This document shows positions 9,151 through 16,637 of a stretch of 41,625 nt of DNA, piece after piece. How positions within the stretch are numbered: position 1 is the stretch's first letter; each line of letters begins with the position of its first letter. The notes below the pieces were generated by a model. The model saw only the letters and a program-made list of their open reading frames with translations. It had not been told where the DNA came from and ran no database searches. Both the position numbers and the translations under genes were made by a program. Source of the DNA: Acidobacteriota bacterium (lineage in GTDB: Bacteria > Acidobacteriota > Blastocatellia > Pyrinomonadales > Pyrinomonadaceae); the NCBI GenBank assembly GCA_023436495.1, contig JAEZIT010000083.1, positions 1-41,625 on the forward strand, read 5' to 3'.

Positions 9151-9179
9151 GCCTGTGTCCGAAATTTTTCGGCACAGGC
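9151..9179 (+). terminator. Rho-independent-like terminator after GDPD
   Basis: GCCTGTG pairs with CACAGGC and the inner CCGAA with TTCGG, giving a 12-bp interrupted stem with a short T-rich loop, followed by TTCTTTGCGCTGTTTT. It lies 20 bases after the GDPD stop. Confidence 0.65.
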
Positions 9180-9243
9180 TTCTTTGCGCTGTTTTATGTA
9201 TGCGGCGGCTGACAAGTTCGTATTTTTCGGTAAAATAAAGCCG

Positions 9244-9921
9244 ATGATAATCGCAATTGACGGACCGTCCGGAGCCGGCAAATCTACACTCGGTAAAATG
9301 CTGGCGCGAAAATTCGGGCTGCTTTACCTCGATACGGGCGCAATGTACCGCGCGGTCGCCCTCGCGGCCATGCGCCGGAGTGTGATCTGGGAAGACCGCG
9401 AAACGATAACGGAGATCGCCGCGGCGGCAAATATTGAGATCGTGGGCGAACCGGACGACCAAAAGATCTATCTTGACGGCGACGATGTCACCGGTGAGAT
9501 CAGGACCCAGGATGTGGCACAGGCCGCATCGATGGTATCGACGGTATCGCAGGTGCGACGGGTGATGGTCGATCATCAACGGCAGATCGGGCTGAATGAT
9601 CGGAATGGATGCGTTCTCGAAGGACGTGATATCGGCACGGTCGTTTTTCCGAACGCCGACTTCAAGTTTTTCCTGACCGCGAAACCCGAAGCTCGGGCCC
9701 GCCGGCGCTACGAAGAGGACAAGGCCCGCGGCCGCGAGACCACCTACGAACAAACCCTTGCCGAAATAAACCAGCGTGACGAACGCGACGTCTCGCGGCA
9801 GGATTCGCCGCTTACGATCGCCGACGACGCGATCGTCATCGACACCAGCGACCTCGACCTATCCGAAGTTTTCGAACAAATGACCGCCGCCATCGTTAAA
9901 GAAAAGCATGAAGCTGCTTAA
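9244..9921 (+). CDS. cmk: Cytidylate kinase
   Basis: A 225-residue cytosolic kinase phosphorylating CMP and dCMP with ATP. The protein starts MIIAIDGPSGAGKST with the P-loop at residues 7-15, followed by YLDTGAMYRAVAL, the CMP-binding signature. Further family marks are ISLE-equivalent VLEGRDIGTVVFPNAD (about residue 120), KFFLTAKPEARARRR and a terminal VIDTSDLDLSEV. An open frame extends 56 codons upstream, but the family N-terminus begins at ATG 9244. A 46-residue gene overlaps its last codons. Confidence 0.95.
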   Translation: MIIAIDGPSGAGKSTLGKMLARKFGLLYLDTGAMYRAVALAAMRRSVIWEDRETITEIAAAANIEIVGEPDDQKIYLDGDDVTGEIRTQDVAQAASMVSTVSQVRRVMVDHQRQIGLNDRNGCVLEGRDIGTVVFPNADFKFFLTAKPEARARRRYEEDKARGRETTYEQTLAEINQRDERDVSRQDSPLTIADDAIVIDTSDLDLSEVFEQMTAAIVKEKHEAA

Positions 9922-10048
9922 CTTTACTTTCAAGAAGGAAGCTTACTGGATGGTGGCGATCAACGCGGCGCCGATGGCCTTCGGAGGCATCGTCATGATC
10001 GCTGCGCTGATATTTTACGGCTTATGCGGTGGAGGCTTCGGTGAATGA
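9908..10048 (+). CDS. Small single-pass membrane peptide overlapping cmk
   Basis: A 46-codon frame starts at an ATG inside the last codons of cmk (14-base overlap) and ends at TGA 10046-10048. Its sequence begins MKLLNFTFKKEAYWMVAINA and continues with a hydrophobic stretch (about residues 18-40) rich in M, I, A and F, ending CGGGFGE. A short charged N-terminus plus one membrane helix is plausible for a translationally coupled small protein. No family is recognised. It could be a chance frame; its codon use (GCGGCGCCGATGGCC-like) resembles neighbouring genes. Confidence 0.5.
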   Translation: MKLLNFTFKKEAYWMVAINAAPMAFGGIVMIAALIFYGLCGGGFGE

Positions 10049-10079
10049 AAGGTATGGGCTGGTTCGCAAGCAGATCGGG

Positions 10080-10108
10080 TTGACTCGACCGGCCGTTATC
10101 GCTAGTAT
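10080..10108 (+). promoter_or_regulatory. Promoter of the tRNA-Arg/tRNA-His unit
   Basis: TTGACT (10080-10085) and TAGTAT (10103-10108) are separated by exactly 17 bases, close to the sigma-70 consensus. The predicted start point, around 10115, is about 14 bases before the tRNA-Arg gene. Confidence 0.65.
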
Positions 10109-10128
10109 TTAAGTTTGCTTTTTGATAT

Positions 10129-10201
10129 GCTCCCGTAGCTCAGTGGATAGAGCAACAGCCTTCTAAGCTGTGGGTCGCACGTTCGAGTCGTGCCGGGGGC
10201 G
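10129..10201 (+). tRNA. tRNA-Arg (anticodon TCT)
   Basis: Cloverleaf read by eye: acceptor GCTCCCG pairs with CGGGGGC (one G-T), a D-arm TAGCTCAGTGGATAGAGCA, anticodon stem ACAGC/GCTGT with loop CTTCTAA giving anticodon TCT, and a T-arm with GTTCGAGTC. The discriminator base is G and CCA is not encoded, so CCA must be added by a nucleotidyltransferase. It is followed after 21 bases by tRNA-His. Confidence 0.95.
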
Positions 10202-10222
10202 TTACAAAATTTAAAAGTTTAT

Positions 10223-10299
10223 GGCGGCTATAGTTCAGCGGTTAGAACGCCAGATTGTGGTTCTGGATGTCGAGGGTTCGATTCCCTCTAGCCGCCCCA
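10223..10299 (+). tRNA. tRNA-His (anticodon GTG)
   Basis: Acceptor GCGGCTA (10224-10230) pairs with TAGCCGC (10289-10295). The extra G at 10223 (G-1) pairs with C73 at 10296, the identity mark of tRNA-His, and CCA is encoded at 10297-10299. The anticodon stem CCAGA/TCTGG carries loop TTGTGGT with anticodon GTG; the T-arm is GAGGG-TTCGATT-CCCTC. It is probably co-transcribed with tRNA-Arg. Confidence 0.96.
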
Positions 10300-10336
10300 T
10301 TTACTCATCCTAATTTCCTATCCTCACGAAAATTAC

Positions 10337-10365
10337 TGTAAACTTTTCTAGAAAAGTCCTATAAT
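10337..10365 (+). promoter_or_regulatory. Candidate promoter of the subtilisin-like protease
   Basis: A perfect TATAAT at 10360-10365 lies 17 bases after a weak TGTAAA (10337-10342). Transcription would begin near 10372, downstream of the GTG at 10369, which argues that translation starts at the ATG at 10426 rather than at that GTG. Confidence 0.5.
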
Positions 10366-10425
10366 TCCGTGTCTTTTATTGTCCGAACGGCGCACCGTGT
10401 CTACGGACGCATGCGGTTTCGAACT

Positions 10426-11961
10426 ATGAAGCTCCTATCCAGCCTTACAATGATCGCCGTATTTGCTATTTCCGCCGCGGCACAGGCGCGTCCGGAGAAA
10501 TTTGTGAAGGATGAGATCCTCGTAAAATTCAAAGACCGCGCGACAACCGCCGCTCTTCGCTCGAACATCGTCGAGAAGGCCGGTGCGGCAGCCGTTGAGG
10601 ACTTTCAGGCGATCGGCTGGACCCGTGTAAAGCTGCCGGCCGGAATGTCGATCGACAAGGCAATGGAGCGGTTCGGACGGCTCAAAGAGGTCGAAGCCGC
10701 ACAGCCCAATTTTTATTACAGCCTGTTGGCGACGCCGAACGATCCGCATTTTCCGAACACCGGACTTTACGGCCTGACAAAAATATCCGCCCCGGCGGCA
10801 TGGGACGTTATCACGGGAAATTCGAACACCGTCGTCGCCGTCATCGACACCGGTATCAAATACACGCATGAAGACCTTGCCGCGAATATGTGGACGAACC
10901 CCGGCGAGATCCCGAATAACGGGCTCGATGACGATGGAAACGGTTTTGTCGACGATTATTACGGCTACGATTTTTTCTTTGACGACCCCGACCCGAATGA
11001 CCAGCACGGCCACGGAACGCACGTCGCGGGCACTATCGGTGCGGTCGGCAACAACGGTATCGGAGTGGTCGGCGTTAATTGGAACGTCCGCCTGATGGCG
11101 ATCAAGATTTATAACAGTTCCGGTTCCGGCACGACCTCCGCGATGCTGATCAACGCCTATAATTACGTCCGCCTTATGCGCGAACGAGGCGTGAACGTGC
11201 GCGTCACGAATAATAGTTATGGTGGGTGTGACGAGGCTTGCGGATATGATCAGGCTACAAAGGATGCGATCGACGCACTTGGGAATGCAGGTGTGCTCAA
11301 TGTCTTCGCCGCCGGCAACAACGGCCGCAATATCGACGCCGCGCCGTTCTATCCCGCAAGCTATGACAGCCCTTCAATATTGTCGGTAGCAAATTCGAAC
11401 CAGTCGGATTCAAGGAATCCCGGGTCGAACTTCGGTTTGGCAGGCGTGGATATTGCCGCACCCGGAACAGGGATCTTTAGCACGACGATGTCCGGATACG
11501 GTTCCATGACCGGGACCTCAATGGCATCGCCGCACGTAGCCGGCGCCGCGGCGCTGCTGAGTTCATTGAACCCGTCATTGTCCGCAATGTCCTTAAAAGC
11601 AACAATACTGAGTTCGGCGGACAAATTGACGGCCTGGTCGGGCGTTGTTCGGTCGGGAGGCCGGCTGAACGCGTCGGCCGCTGTGGCTAATCAGGTCATC
11701 TGTACGATCATTCCGCAAACCGGCGTTTTGACGGTTCCCCGGAAGGGCGGCCAATTCAGCGTGAATCTTTCGGCACCGAATTACTGTGATTACGAGGCGC
11801 GGTCCGACCAAAACTGGATCCGCGTTATCGACCCCTCGCCCGTAAGCGGCAATACGAAACTGGCGTTTTACGTAACTGTTTCACCGTCTGTCTCGCGGAC
11901 CGGGGTGGTTACATTTGGCGGACAAACACTTACGATCAAACAGGAATTTCGGCCAAATTGA
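10426..11961 (+). CDS. Secreted subtilisin-like (S8) serine protease with C-terminal BACON-like domain
   Basis: A 511-residue exported protease. From ATG 10426 the protein starts with a signal peptide (MKLLSSLTMIAVFAISAAAQ), then a propeptide-like region (DEILVKFKD), then the S8 catalytic domain. The triad is visible as D141 in VVAVIDTG, H196 in HGHGTHVAG and S365 in GTSMASPHVAGAAALL, with the oxyanion Asn in AAGNNG. Residues about 425-511 form a beta-rich module (NWIRVIDPSPVSGNTKLAFY, then FGGQTLTIKQE) like BACON domains, often found in secreted enzymes. A GTG 19 codons upstream is in frame but precedes the likely transcription start. It probably degrades extracellular protein. Confidence 0.92.
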   Translation: MKLLSSLTMIAVFAISAAAQARPEKFVKDEILVKFKDRATTAALRSNIVEKAGAAAVEDFQAIGWTRVKLPAGMSIDKAMERFGRLKEVEAAQPNFYYSLLATPNDPHFPNTGLYGLTKISAPAAWDVITGNSNTVVAVIDTGIKYTHEDLAANMWTNPGEIPNNGLDDDGNGFVDDYYGYDFFFDDPDPNDQHGHGTHVAGTIGAVGNNGIGVVGVNWNVRLMAIKIYNSSGSGTTSAMLINAYNYVRLMRERGVNVRVTNNSYGGCDEACGYDQATKDAIDALGNAGVLNVFAAGNNGRNIDAAPFYPASYDSPSILSVANSNQSDSRNPGSNFGLAGVDIAAPGTGIFSTTMSGYGSMTGTSMASPHVAGAAALLSSLNPSLSAMSLKATILSSADKLTAWSGVVRSGGRLNASAAVANQVICTIIPQTGVLTVPRKGGQFSVNLSAPNYCDYEARSDQNWIRVIDPSPVSGNTKLAFYVTVSPSVSRTGVVTFGGQTLTIKQEFRPN

Positions 11962-11976
11962 TGAAATTTTGCGGGT

Positions 11977-11994
11977 ATTCAAACTTTTTTGAAT
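11977..11994 (+). terminator. Short AT-rich hairpin after the protease
   Basis: ATTCAAA pairs with TTTGAAT across a 4-base loop within a T-run, 15 bases after the protease stop. The stem is weak and has no strong T-tail, so terminator function is uncertain. Confidence 0.35.
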
Positions 11995-12067
11995 CGGGAT
12001 GCATCTTAGACGTGATTCCACAGAACTTTAGGCGCTCCTGATGCGGGAAATTTTCTGGTTGATTTTG

Positions 12068-12097
12068 TTGCATTGATTTGCCGGAAAGTAGTATATT
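12068..12097 (+). promoter_or_regulatory. Candidate promoter of the VCBS-repeat protein
   Basis: TTGCAT (12068-12073) and TATATT (12092-12097) are separated by 18 bases, in an AT-rich patch about 60 bases before the next ATG. AAGGAAG just upstream of that ATG is a clear ribosome binding site. Confidence 0.4.
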
Positions 12098-12155
12098 TTA
12101 CGTTCTTGTACTTTTAGGCCCAAACCTTCGGGTAATTTAGAAAAGGAAGTTAACG

Positions 12156-13127
12156 ATGAGACAATCTCTGACCGCGGCGCGTAAAATTGCCGCCTTCGCG
12201 GTGTTCGCATTTATTCTTTCGGTTCCTGCGTTTGCGCAGATAAGCCTTAGAAAAGCCCTCGATTATGACGGTGACGGAAAGGCAGATCTTTCGATCTTTC
12301 GTCCCTCAAATTCGATCTGGTATATCCAAAAGAGCAGCGATTCGGGCGCCATCTACCAAACATTCGGAATTCCGAATGAAGATTTCATGACGCCCGGCGA
12401 TTACGACGGCGACGGTAAGAGCGATATCTCGGTTTTCCGCGATACGACCGGTGTGTGGTACCGCTTGAACAGCGCTACCAATACTTTCTCGGCCTTTCTT
12501 TTCGGCATTACGGGCGATGAACCGGTAGCACGCGATTATGACGGCGACGGAAAGACCGACCTTGCAGTGGTCCGCCGCACCAATGGCGTAATGATCTGGT
12601 ACATCCTGCGCAGCTCTGACGGTGCGTTTGCCGCTGTCCAGTTCGGCGCGGCAACCGACTTCACTGCTCCTGGCGACTACGACGGAGACGGTAAATTCGA
12701 TTTCGCGGTCCAGCGTCCCTCGGCAAGCCCGACGGGTGCTGCAACATTCTACATTCAGAAGAGCGCTGACAATAGTGTTTCCATCATTACCTTCGGATTC
12801 GGCACGGACCTGATCGCTCCCGGCGACTATGACGGCGACGGTAAAACAGATATTGCGGTCGTTCGCGAAGGCACGACCATGGGTTCGCAGCTTATCTGGT
12901 ACATCCTCCGCAGTTCCGACGGCGGCGTTTCGGCATACGGATTCGGGGCAACCGGCTCCGACCTGAACGTTCAAAACGACTACGACGGCGACGGCAAGAC
13001 CGACGTAGCGATATGGCGGGATACCACCGGCGTGTTCTATGTGCTGAAAAGCTCGGACGGCGGCTATATGATCGCTCAGTGGGGAGCACCGAACGATTTC
13101 CCGGTCGCTGGCTACGATACCCACTAA
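12156..13127 (+). CDS. Secreted VCBS/FG-GAP-type repeat protein
   Basis: A 323-residue exported protein: signal peptide at residues 1-28 (ending PAFAQ), then six or so repeats of about 45 residues. Each begins with DYDGDGK-x-D (for example DYDGDGKADLSIFRPS) and continues with a W-Y-I/L-KSSDG strand and a FG turn. The DxDGDGxxD loops resemble calcium-binding loops of FG-GAP/VCBS propeller blades. The protein is nearly all repeat, with no catalytic domain. It shares its repeat with the protein at the left edge of the window. An extracellular or surface role is likely; the partner or ligand is unknown. Confidence 0.9.
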   Translation: MRQSLTAARKIAAFAVFAFILSVPAFAQISLRKALDYDGDGKADLSIFRPSNSIWYIQKSSDSGAIYQTFGIPNEDFMTPGDYDGDGKSDISVFRDTTGVWYRLNSATNTFSAFLFGITGDEPVARDYDGDGKTDLAVVRRTNGVMIWYILRSSDGAFAAVQFGAATDFTAPGDYDGDGKFDFAVQRPSASPTGAATFYIQKSADNSVSIITFGFGTDLIAPGDYDGDGKTDIAVVREGTTMGSQLIWYILRSSDGGVSAYGFGATGSDLNVQNDYDGDGKTDVAIWRDTTGVFYVLKSSDGGYMIAQWGAPNDFPVAGYDTH

Positions 13128-13153
13128 CGAATACCCGCAGGGTTAATTTATGT

Positions 13154-13188
13154 AAAGGCCGGTTTGCCCGCGGGTGGCCGGCCTTTTT
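13154..13188 (+). terminator. Rho-independent terminator
   Basis: AAAGGCCGG (13154-13162) pairs with CCGGCCTTT (13178-13186), followed by further Ts, 27 bases after the VCBS-protein stop. It separates this gene from the heptose operon. Confidence 0.85.
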
Positions 13189-13229
13189 GTTTATCCGCGT
13201 TATCTGCAATAATCTCTTCTAGCGATCCG

Positions 13230-14240
13230 ATGACCGATCCCTTATCAACGATCTCAGATATGTTTCCGCGCCAGCGGCTGCTGATCGTCGGCGACCTCGT
13301 TGCCGACCAATACCTGCACGGCACGATCGCCCGTGTTTCCCGCGAAGCACCCGTCTTTATTCTTCGTCACGACCAAACGGACACGCTTCCCGGCTCGGCC
13401 GCAAACACCGCTGTGAACGCCGCGTCGCTCGGGGCTGCGCCGATCCTGATAGGCGTGACCGGCAGGGACGAGAACGGCACCGAACTGCTGCGAAAGCTCG
13501 AAGGATCGGGCGTCGATTGTCAATATATTATCGCTGCAGAAGGATTCAAAACTACGACAAAGGTCCGCGTTCTTGCCGGGCAGCATTACGCCGCTCGACA
13601 GCAGGTTATTCGGATCGATTACGAGAATCAGGGATCGATCGGCGCGGCTGATCTTGATCAACTGGCCGCTAACCTTGCCGCCGCGGGCCCAGAAGCCGAT
13701 GCGATCATTGTGTCGGATTATAATTATGGGGTCGCGACCGCCGAGATCTTTGCCGCGGCAAAGGCCATAGCTCACGCCCGCGGAATTCCGCTGATCGTGG
13801 ATTCGCGTTTCCGGTTAGGCCAGTTCCGCGGTGCCACCAGCGCAACGCCCAACCAGGAAGAGGTAGAGCAGATCCTGGGCAAGGATTTTTCATCGGCCGA
13901 TTGCGAACGCCTTCGCGAAGACCTCGGCTACGAATCCCTGATCGTTACGCGCGGGAATAAAGGGATGACGCTTGTTGAGGCCGGACGCGCGCCGATCGAG
14001 ATCCCGGCCGTCGGATCTGATGAACCGGTCGATGTCACCGGGGCAGGCGACACCGTGATCGCCGTTTATTCGCTGGGGCTTGCTTCCGGGCTCAGTTCCG
14101 AGGCCGCGGCCCGCATCGCCAATCACGCCGGCAGCGTGGTCGTAATGAAAAAAGGCACTGCCAGCGTTACCAGGGCCGAACTGGCCGCGTCTATTAACGA
14201 TCTTGTTTCGGGCGTCGCCGAACAGCAGCTAACCGCATAG
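13230..14240 (+). CDS. hldA: D-glycero-beta-D-manno-heptose-7-phosphate kinase (PfkB family)
   Basis: A 336-residue ribokinase-fold enzyme, equivalent to the N-terminal half of E. coli HldE/RfaE. It phosphorylates heptose-7-phosphate at C1 in the ADP-heptose pathway for lipopolysaccharide. Marks: RLLIVGDLVADQY near the start, REAPV and PGSAANTAVNAASLGA (about residues 54-69), and the PfkB signature DVTGAGDT with the catalytic Asp at 274. An upstream in-frame ATG at 13164 lies inside the terminator, so ATG 13230 is chosen. The adenylyltransferase gene starts one base after the stop, which supports the specific heptose-kinase call over a generic sugar kinase. Confidence 0.88.
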   Translation: MTDPLSTISDMFPRQRLLIVGDLVADQYLHGTIARVSREAPVFILRHDQTDTLPGSAANTAVNAASLGAAPILIGVTGRDENGTELLRKLEGSGVDCQYIIAAEGFKTTTKVRVLAGQHYAARQQVIRIDYENQGSIGAADLDQLAANLAAAGPEADAIIVSDYNYGVATAEIFAAAKAIAHARGIPLIVDSRFRLGQFRGATSATPNQEEVEQILGKDFSSADCERLREDLGYESLIVTRGNKGMTLVEAGRAPIEIPAVGSDEPVDVTGAGDTVIAVYSLGLASGLSSEAAARIANHAGSVVVMKKGTASVTRAELAASINDLVSGVAEQQLTA

Positions 14241-14241
14241 C

Positions 14242-14730
14242 ATGGAACAAAGATCAGCTCCCATTCTTGACCGTACGGCCGTTGCCGCAGCCGCTGCAGC
14301 GGCCCGCGAACGCGGCTCGTCTGTAATTCTCGCGAACGGCTGTTTCGATCTGATCCACGCCGGGCATATTCGATATCTGGCGGGCGCAAAACAACTTGGC
14401 GGCACGCTGATCGTTGCGATCAATTCCGACGAACAGGTGCGCGGACTTAAAGGCCCCGGCCGGCCGTATATTACCGCTTCAGAACGTGCCGAGATAATAG
14501 CCGCTCTCAGATTTGTTGATTTCGTAACTGTGTTCGATGAACCCACGGTCGAAGAGCTTATCCGGGCAATTCGCCCCGATTTCCATGCAAAGGGCACCGA
14601 CTATACCGTGGATAGCGTCCCAGAACGTGAGATCGTCAGAGAATACGGCGGCCGGGTTGCGATCGTGGGCGACCCGAAAGACCATTCCTCAACGGAGCTT
14701 ATTGCCGCTATCAACTCTTCCGGATCCTAA
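14242..14730 (+). CDS. hldB: D-glycero-beta-D-manno-heptose 1-phosphate adenylyltransferase
   Basis: A 162-residue nucleotidyltransferase corresponding to the C-terminal half of HldE. It transfers AMP to heptose-1-phosphate, giving ADP-heptose. It shows the nucleotidyltransferase N-terminus ILANGCFDLIHAGH with HxGH at residues 39-42, VAINSDEQVRGLKGPGRP, ERAEIIAALRFVDFV and the end motif with STELIAAI. The start is one base after the kinase stop. In E. coli the two activities are fused; here they are separate, as in several other phyla. Confidence 0.92.
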   Translation: MEQRSAPILDRTAVAAAAAAARERGSSVILANGCFDLIHAGHIRYLAGAKQLGGTLIVAINSDEQVRGLKGPGRPYITASERAEIIAALRFVDFVTVFDEPTVEELIRAIRPDFHAKGTDYTVDSVPEREIVREYGGRVAIVGDPKDHSSTELIAAINSSGS

Positions 14731-14732
14731 TC

Positions 14733-15302
14733 GTGTCAAACGCCCGTAACAAGTCCGATCTGATCATCGAAACATGGGAGCTGCTCGACTGCGAAAGTGT
14801 CGGAGCCGCCGAGATCGTAGCAATCGAAGACGCCGTCCGCGCACGCTTCGGCAACCAGGCCGTCGATTCGCCTATGAAGATCGCTCGCCTGCTGGCCGAT
14901 GAAGGAGCCCAACTTCGCCATTCGGAAATAATGCGTCTCTACGTCGAGCGGAATTCCGAACCATCTTACGATGCCGCGTTTCGAAACGTGCTGCAGTTCA
15001 CGAGCCTGAAGGCCGCACTCAAAACGATACGCGACCTGGAAAATCTTCGCCGGAAATTTACGTCCGACGGCGACAAGGAAGGGCTCCGGCTGCTGCGCGA
15101 AACTGCGCTCCGCGGAAAGGAAACGCTTCGAAAAGCCGCGGCCGGCAAGAGGGCCGATCCGAAGCTCCGCGCCGAAAGCGCCGAGATCGCGGAATGGCTG
15201 ACCATTTGGCTGCAATCCCCGGAAGTTTTTGAAAGTTGGATCAAACTCCGAAAAAGATCGCCCGGGTTTACCGAACAGTTCGGCGATCAGGACGCACAAT
15301 GA
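14733..15302 (+). CDS. Conserved-looking hypothetical protein between hldB and rsmE
   Basis: A 189-residue soluble, helix-rich protein beginning with GTG two bases after the hldB stop and overlapping rsmE by ATGA. The first part (about 1-75) looks like a helical fold (IVAIEDAVRARFG, IARLLADEGAQLRHSEIMRLY); the second half is charged and coiled-coil-like (KTIRDLENLRRKF, then LRAESAEIAEWL). No catalytic motif or family is recognised. Its tight position in the operon shows it is a real gene. It may accompany rsmE rather than heptose synthesis; this is inference. Confidence 0.75.
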   Translation: MSNARNKSDLIIETWELLDCESVGAAEIVAIEDAVRARFGNQAVDSPMKIARLLADEGAQLRHSEIMRLYVERNSEPSYDAAFRNVLQFTSLKAALKTIRDLENLRRKFTSDGDKEGLRLLRETALRGKETLRKAAAGKRADPKLRAESAEIAEWLTIWLQSPEVFESWIKLRKRSPGFTEQFGDQDAQ

Positions 15303-16018
15303 GAAGATTTTACGCACCTGAAGACAGCTTTCGAGACGGCGGTGTCAACCTGGACGAGGAGCAGACGCGCCATCTCCGAAATGTGCTGCGGCTTCGCGAA
15401 GGCGCCAAAGTCCACGTATTTGACGGAGCAGGCCGCGAATTTCTCTGCTCGATCCGTGAAATAGGAAAGCGCTCAGCCACGCTTGATATTGTTCAACTGG
15501 CCGAACCGGCGTCGCCGGAGTCGGGCCTCGACCTAACGATCGCCGCTGCCATTCTCAAAGGTGAAAAATTTGACCTGGTCGTTCAAAAGCTTGTCGAGCT
15601 CGGCGTCAAAAGGCTGGTTCCGCTGATCACGCTCCGAAGCGACGTTCGGCCAAAGGATGCCGAGAAAAAGCTCGGCCGCTGGCGCAAGATCGCGCTTGAG
15701 GCCGCAAAACAGAGCGGCCGCGCCACTATGATGGTCATCGATCATCCGATGGACATTGAAACGTTTCTTGAAAGTGCCGGATCGACGAACCTCGCGGTTT
15801 TTTCGGAGCGGGACGGCGGAAAGCTGGAGGCTCTCGACGTGACAAGCGAATTCACGGCCGTTATCGGCCCTGAGGGCGGCTGGGACGACGCCGAACTCGC
15901 CCTTATCGCGAATCAGAACATTCCGGCCGTAACGATAGGCGGCCGAATCTTGCGGGCCGAGACGGCGGCGATCGTTATCGCGGCCATTCTACAGCACCGT
16001 TTTGGCGATCTGAACTGA
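15299..16018 (+). CDS. rsmE: 16S rRNA (uracil1498-N3)-methyltransferase
   Basis: A 239-residue SPOUT-class methyltransferase that methylates U1498 of 16S rRNA using SAM. It begins with a PUA-like part (MRRFYAPE, HLRNVLRLREGAKVHVFDG), followed by LTIAAAILKGEKFDLVVQKLVELGV. The C-terminus carries the SPOUT knot motifs VIGPEGGWDDAEL and GGRILRAETAAIVI. The ATG at 15299 overlaps the previous stop (ATGA), and the family N-terminus starts here; a longer in-frame start at 15236 would lie inside the upstream gene. Confidence 0.95.
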   Translation: MRRFYAPEDSFRDGGVNLDEEQTRHLRNVLRLREGAKVHVFDGAGREFLCSIREIGKRSATLDIVQLAEPASPESGLDLTIAAAILKGEKFDLVVQKLVELGVKRLVPLITLRSDVRPKDAEKKLGRWRKIALEAAKQSGRATMMVIDHPMDIETFLESAGSTNLAVFSERDGGKLEALDVTSEFTAVIGPEGGWDDAELALIANQNIPAVTIGGRILRAETAAIVIAAILQHRFGDLN

Positions 16019-16020
16019 GG

Positions 16021-16569
16021 CTAGATCTCGTCACCGGCGGCTTTTGGCCTGTAATAAGCGTCGCCGCGCTGCTGCAATCTTGCCTTTTCGCCGAGTGTCC
16101 GGATCGCAGATTCAAGCAGGTCTTTGCTTTTCAGTTTGAAATTGGCGACGCCGCGGATGTCTGTATCCGCGTCCCGAAACTGCAGGACCATGTACCGGCG
16201 CTTCTCGCGCATCAGCCCCGCGAGTCCCGCTCCCGGCAGAGGAACTACACTTATCACGGTCCCGGTCGTCGACCGCACCGAACGCGATTGCGGATAGATC
16301 GCCACTAGGGCATCGTAAGGGATCGACAGGTGCTCCTTTCCTTCCTTGTTGTAGAAAACAAGACGCTTATTCTCGTCGTCGAATTTCAGCGTTCCCTGTT
16401 CCTTTTCGTTATAGCCGAACATTCCGCCTTCGTATTTCGCTGCGAACGAAGCGGCTGTAGGCACCGATTTGGCGGCCGGGGCATCGGATCTTCCTACCGG
16501 CCGGACCTGGGCGAATTGAGTGGAGGCGAGGCTCATTACGGCCGTGAGAATCAAGATTATCTCTTTCAT
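16021..16569 (-). CDS. Small secreted protein of unknown function
   Basis: A 182-residue protein with a signal peptide from the ATG at 16569 (MKEIILILTAVMSLASTQFA). An in-frame start 7 codons upstream is possible, but only the second Met gives a compact signal peptide after GGTGAAAAT. The mature part starts basic and Ala/Pro-rich, then forms a beta-rich domain (MFGYNEKEQGTLKFDDENKRL) and PYDALVAIYPQSRS, like small PH- or GRAM-type beta barrels. No family is recognised. It is the last gene of the minus-strand run, 68 bases after the methyltransferase stop, and converges tail-to-tail with rsmE. Confidence 0.75.
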   Translation of the reverse strand: MKEIILILTAVMSLASTQFAQVRPVGRSDAPAAKSVPTAASFAAKYEGGMFGYNEKEQGTLKFDDENKRLVFYNKEGKEHLSIPYDALVAIYPQSRSVRSTTGTVISVVPLPGAGLAGLMREKRRYMVLQFRDADTDIRGVANFKLKSKDLLESAIRTLGEKARLQQRGDAYYRPKAAGDEI

Positions 16570-16637
16570 ATTTTCACCGTGAACGATCAAATTAGGACTT
16601 TACGCAATTATAGACGCACCAACTCCTTAATTCGTTG

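Noticed and set aside
13164..13229. Upstream ATG start for the heptose kinase
   Set aside because: It lies inside the preceding terminator and adds 22 residues unlike the PfkB N-terminus.
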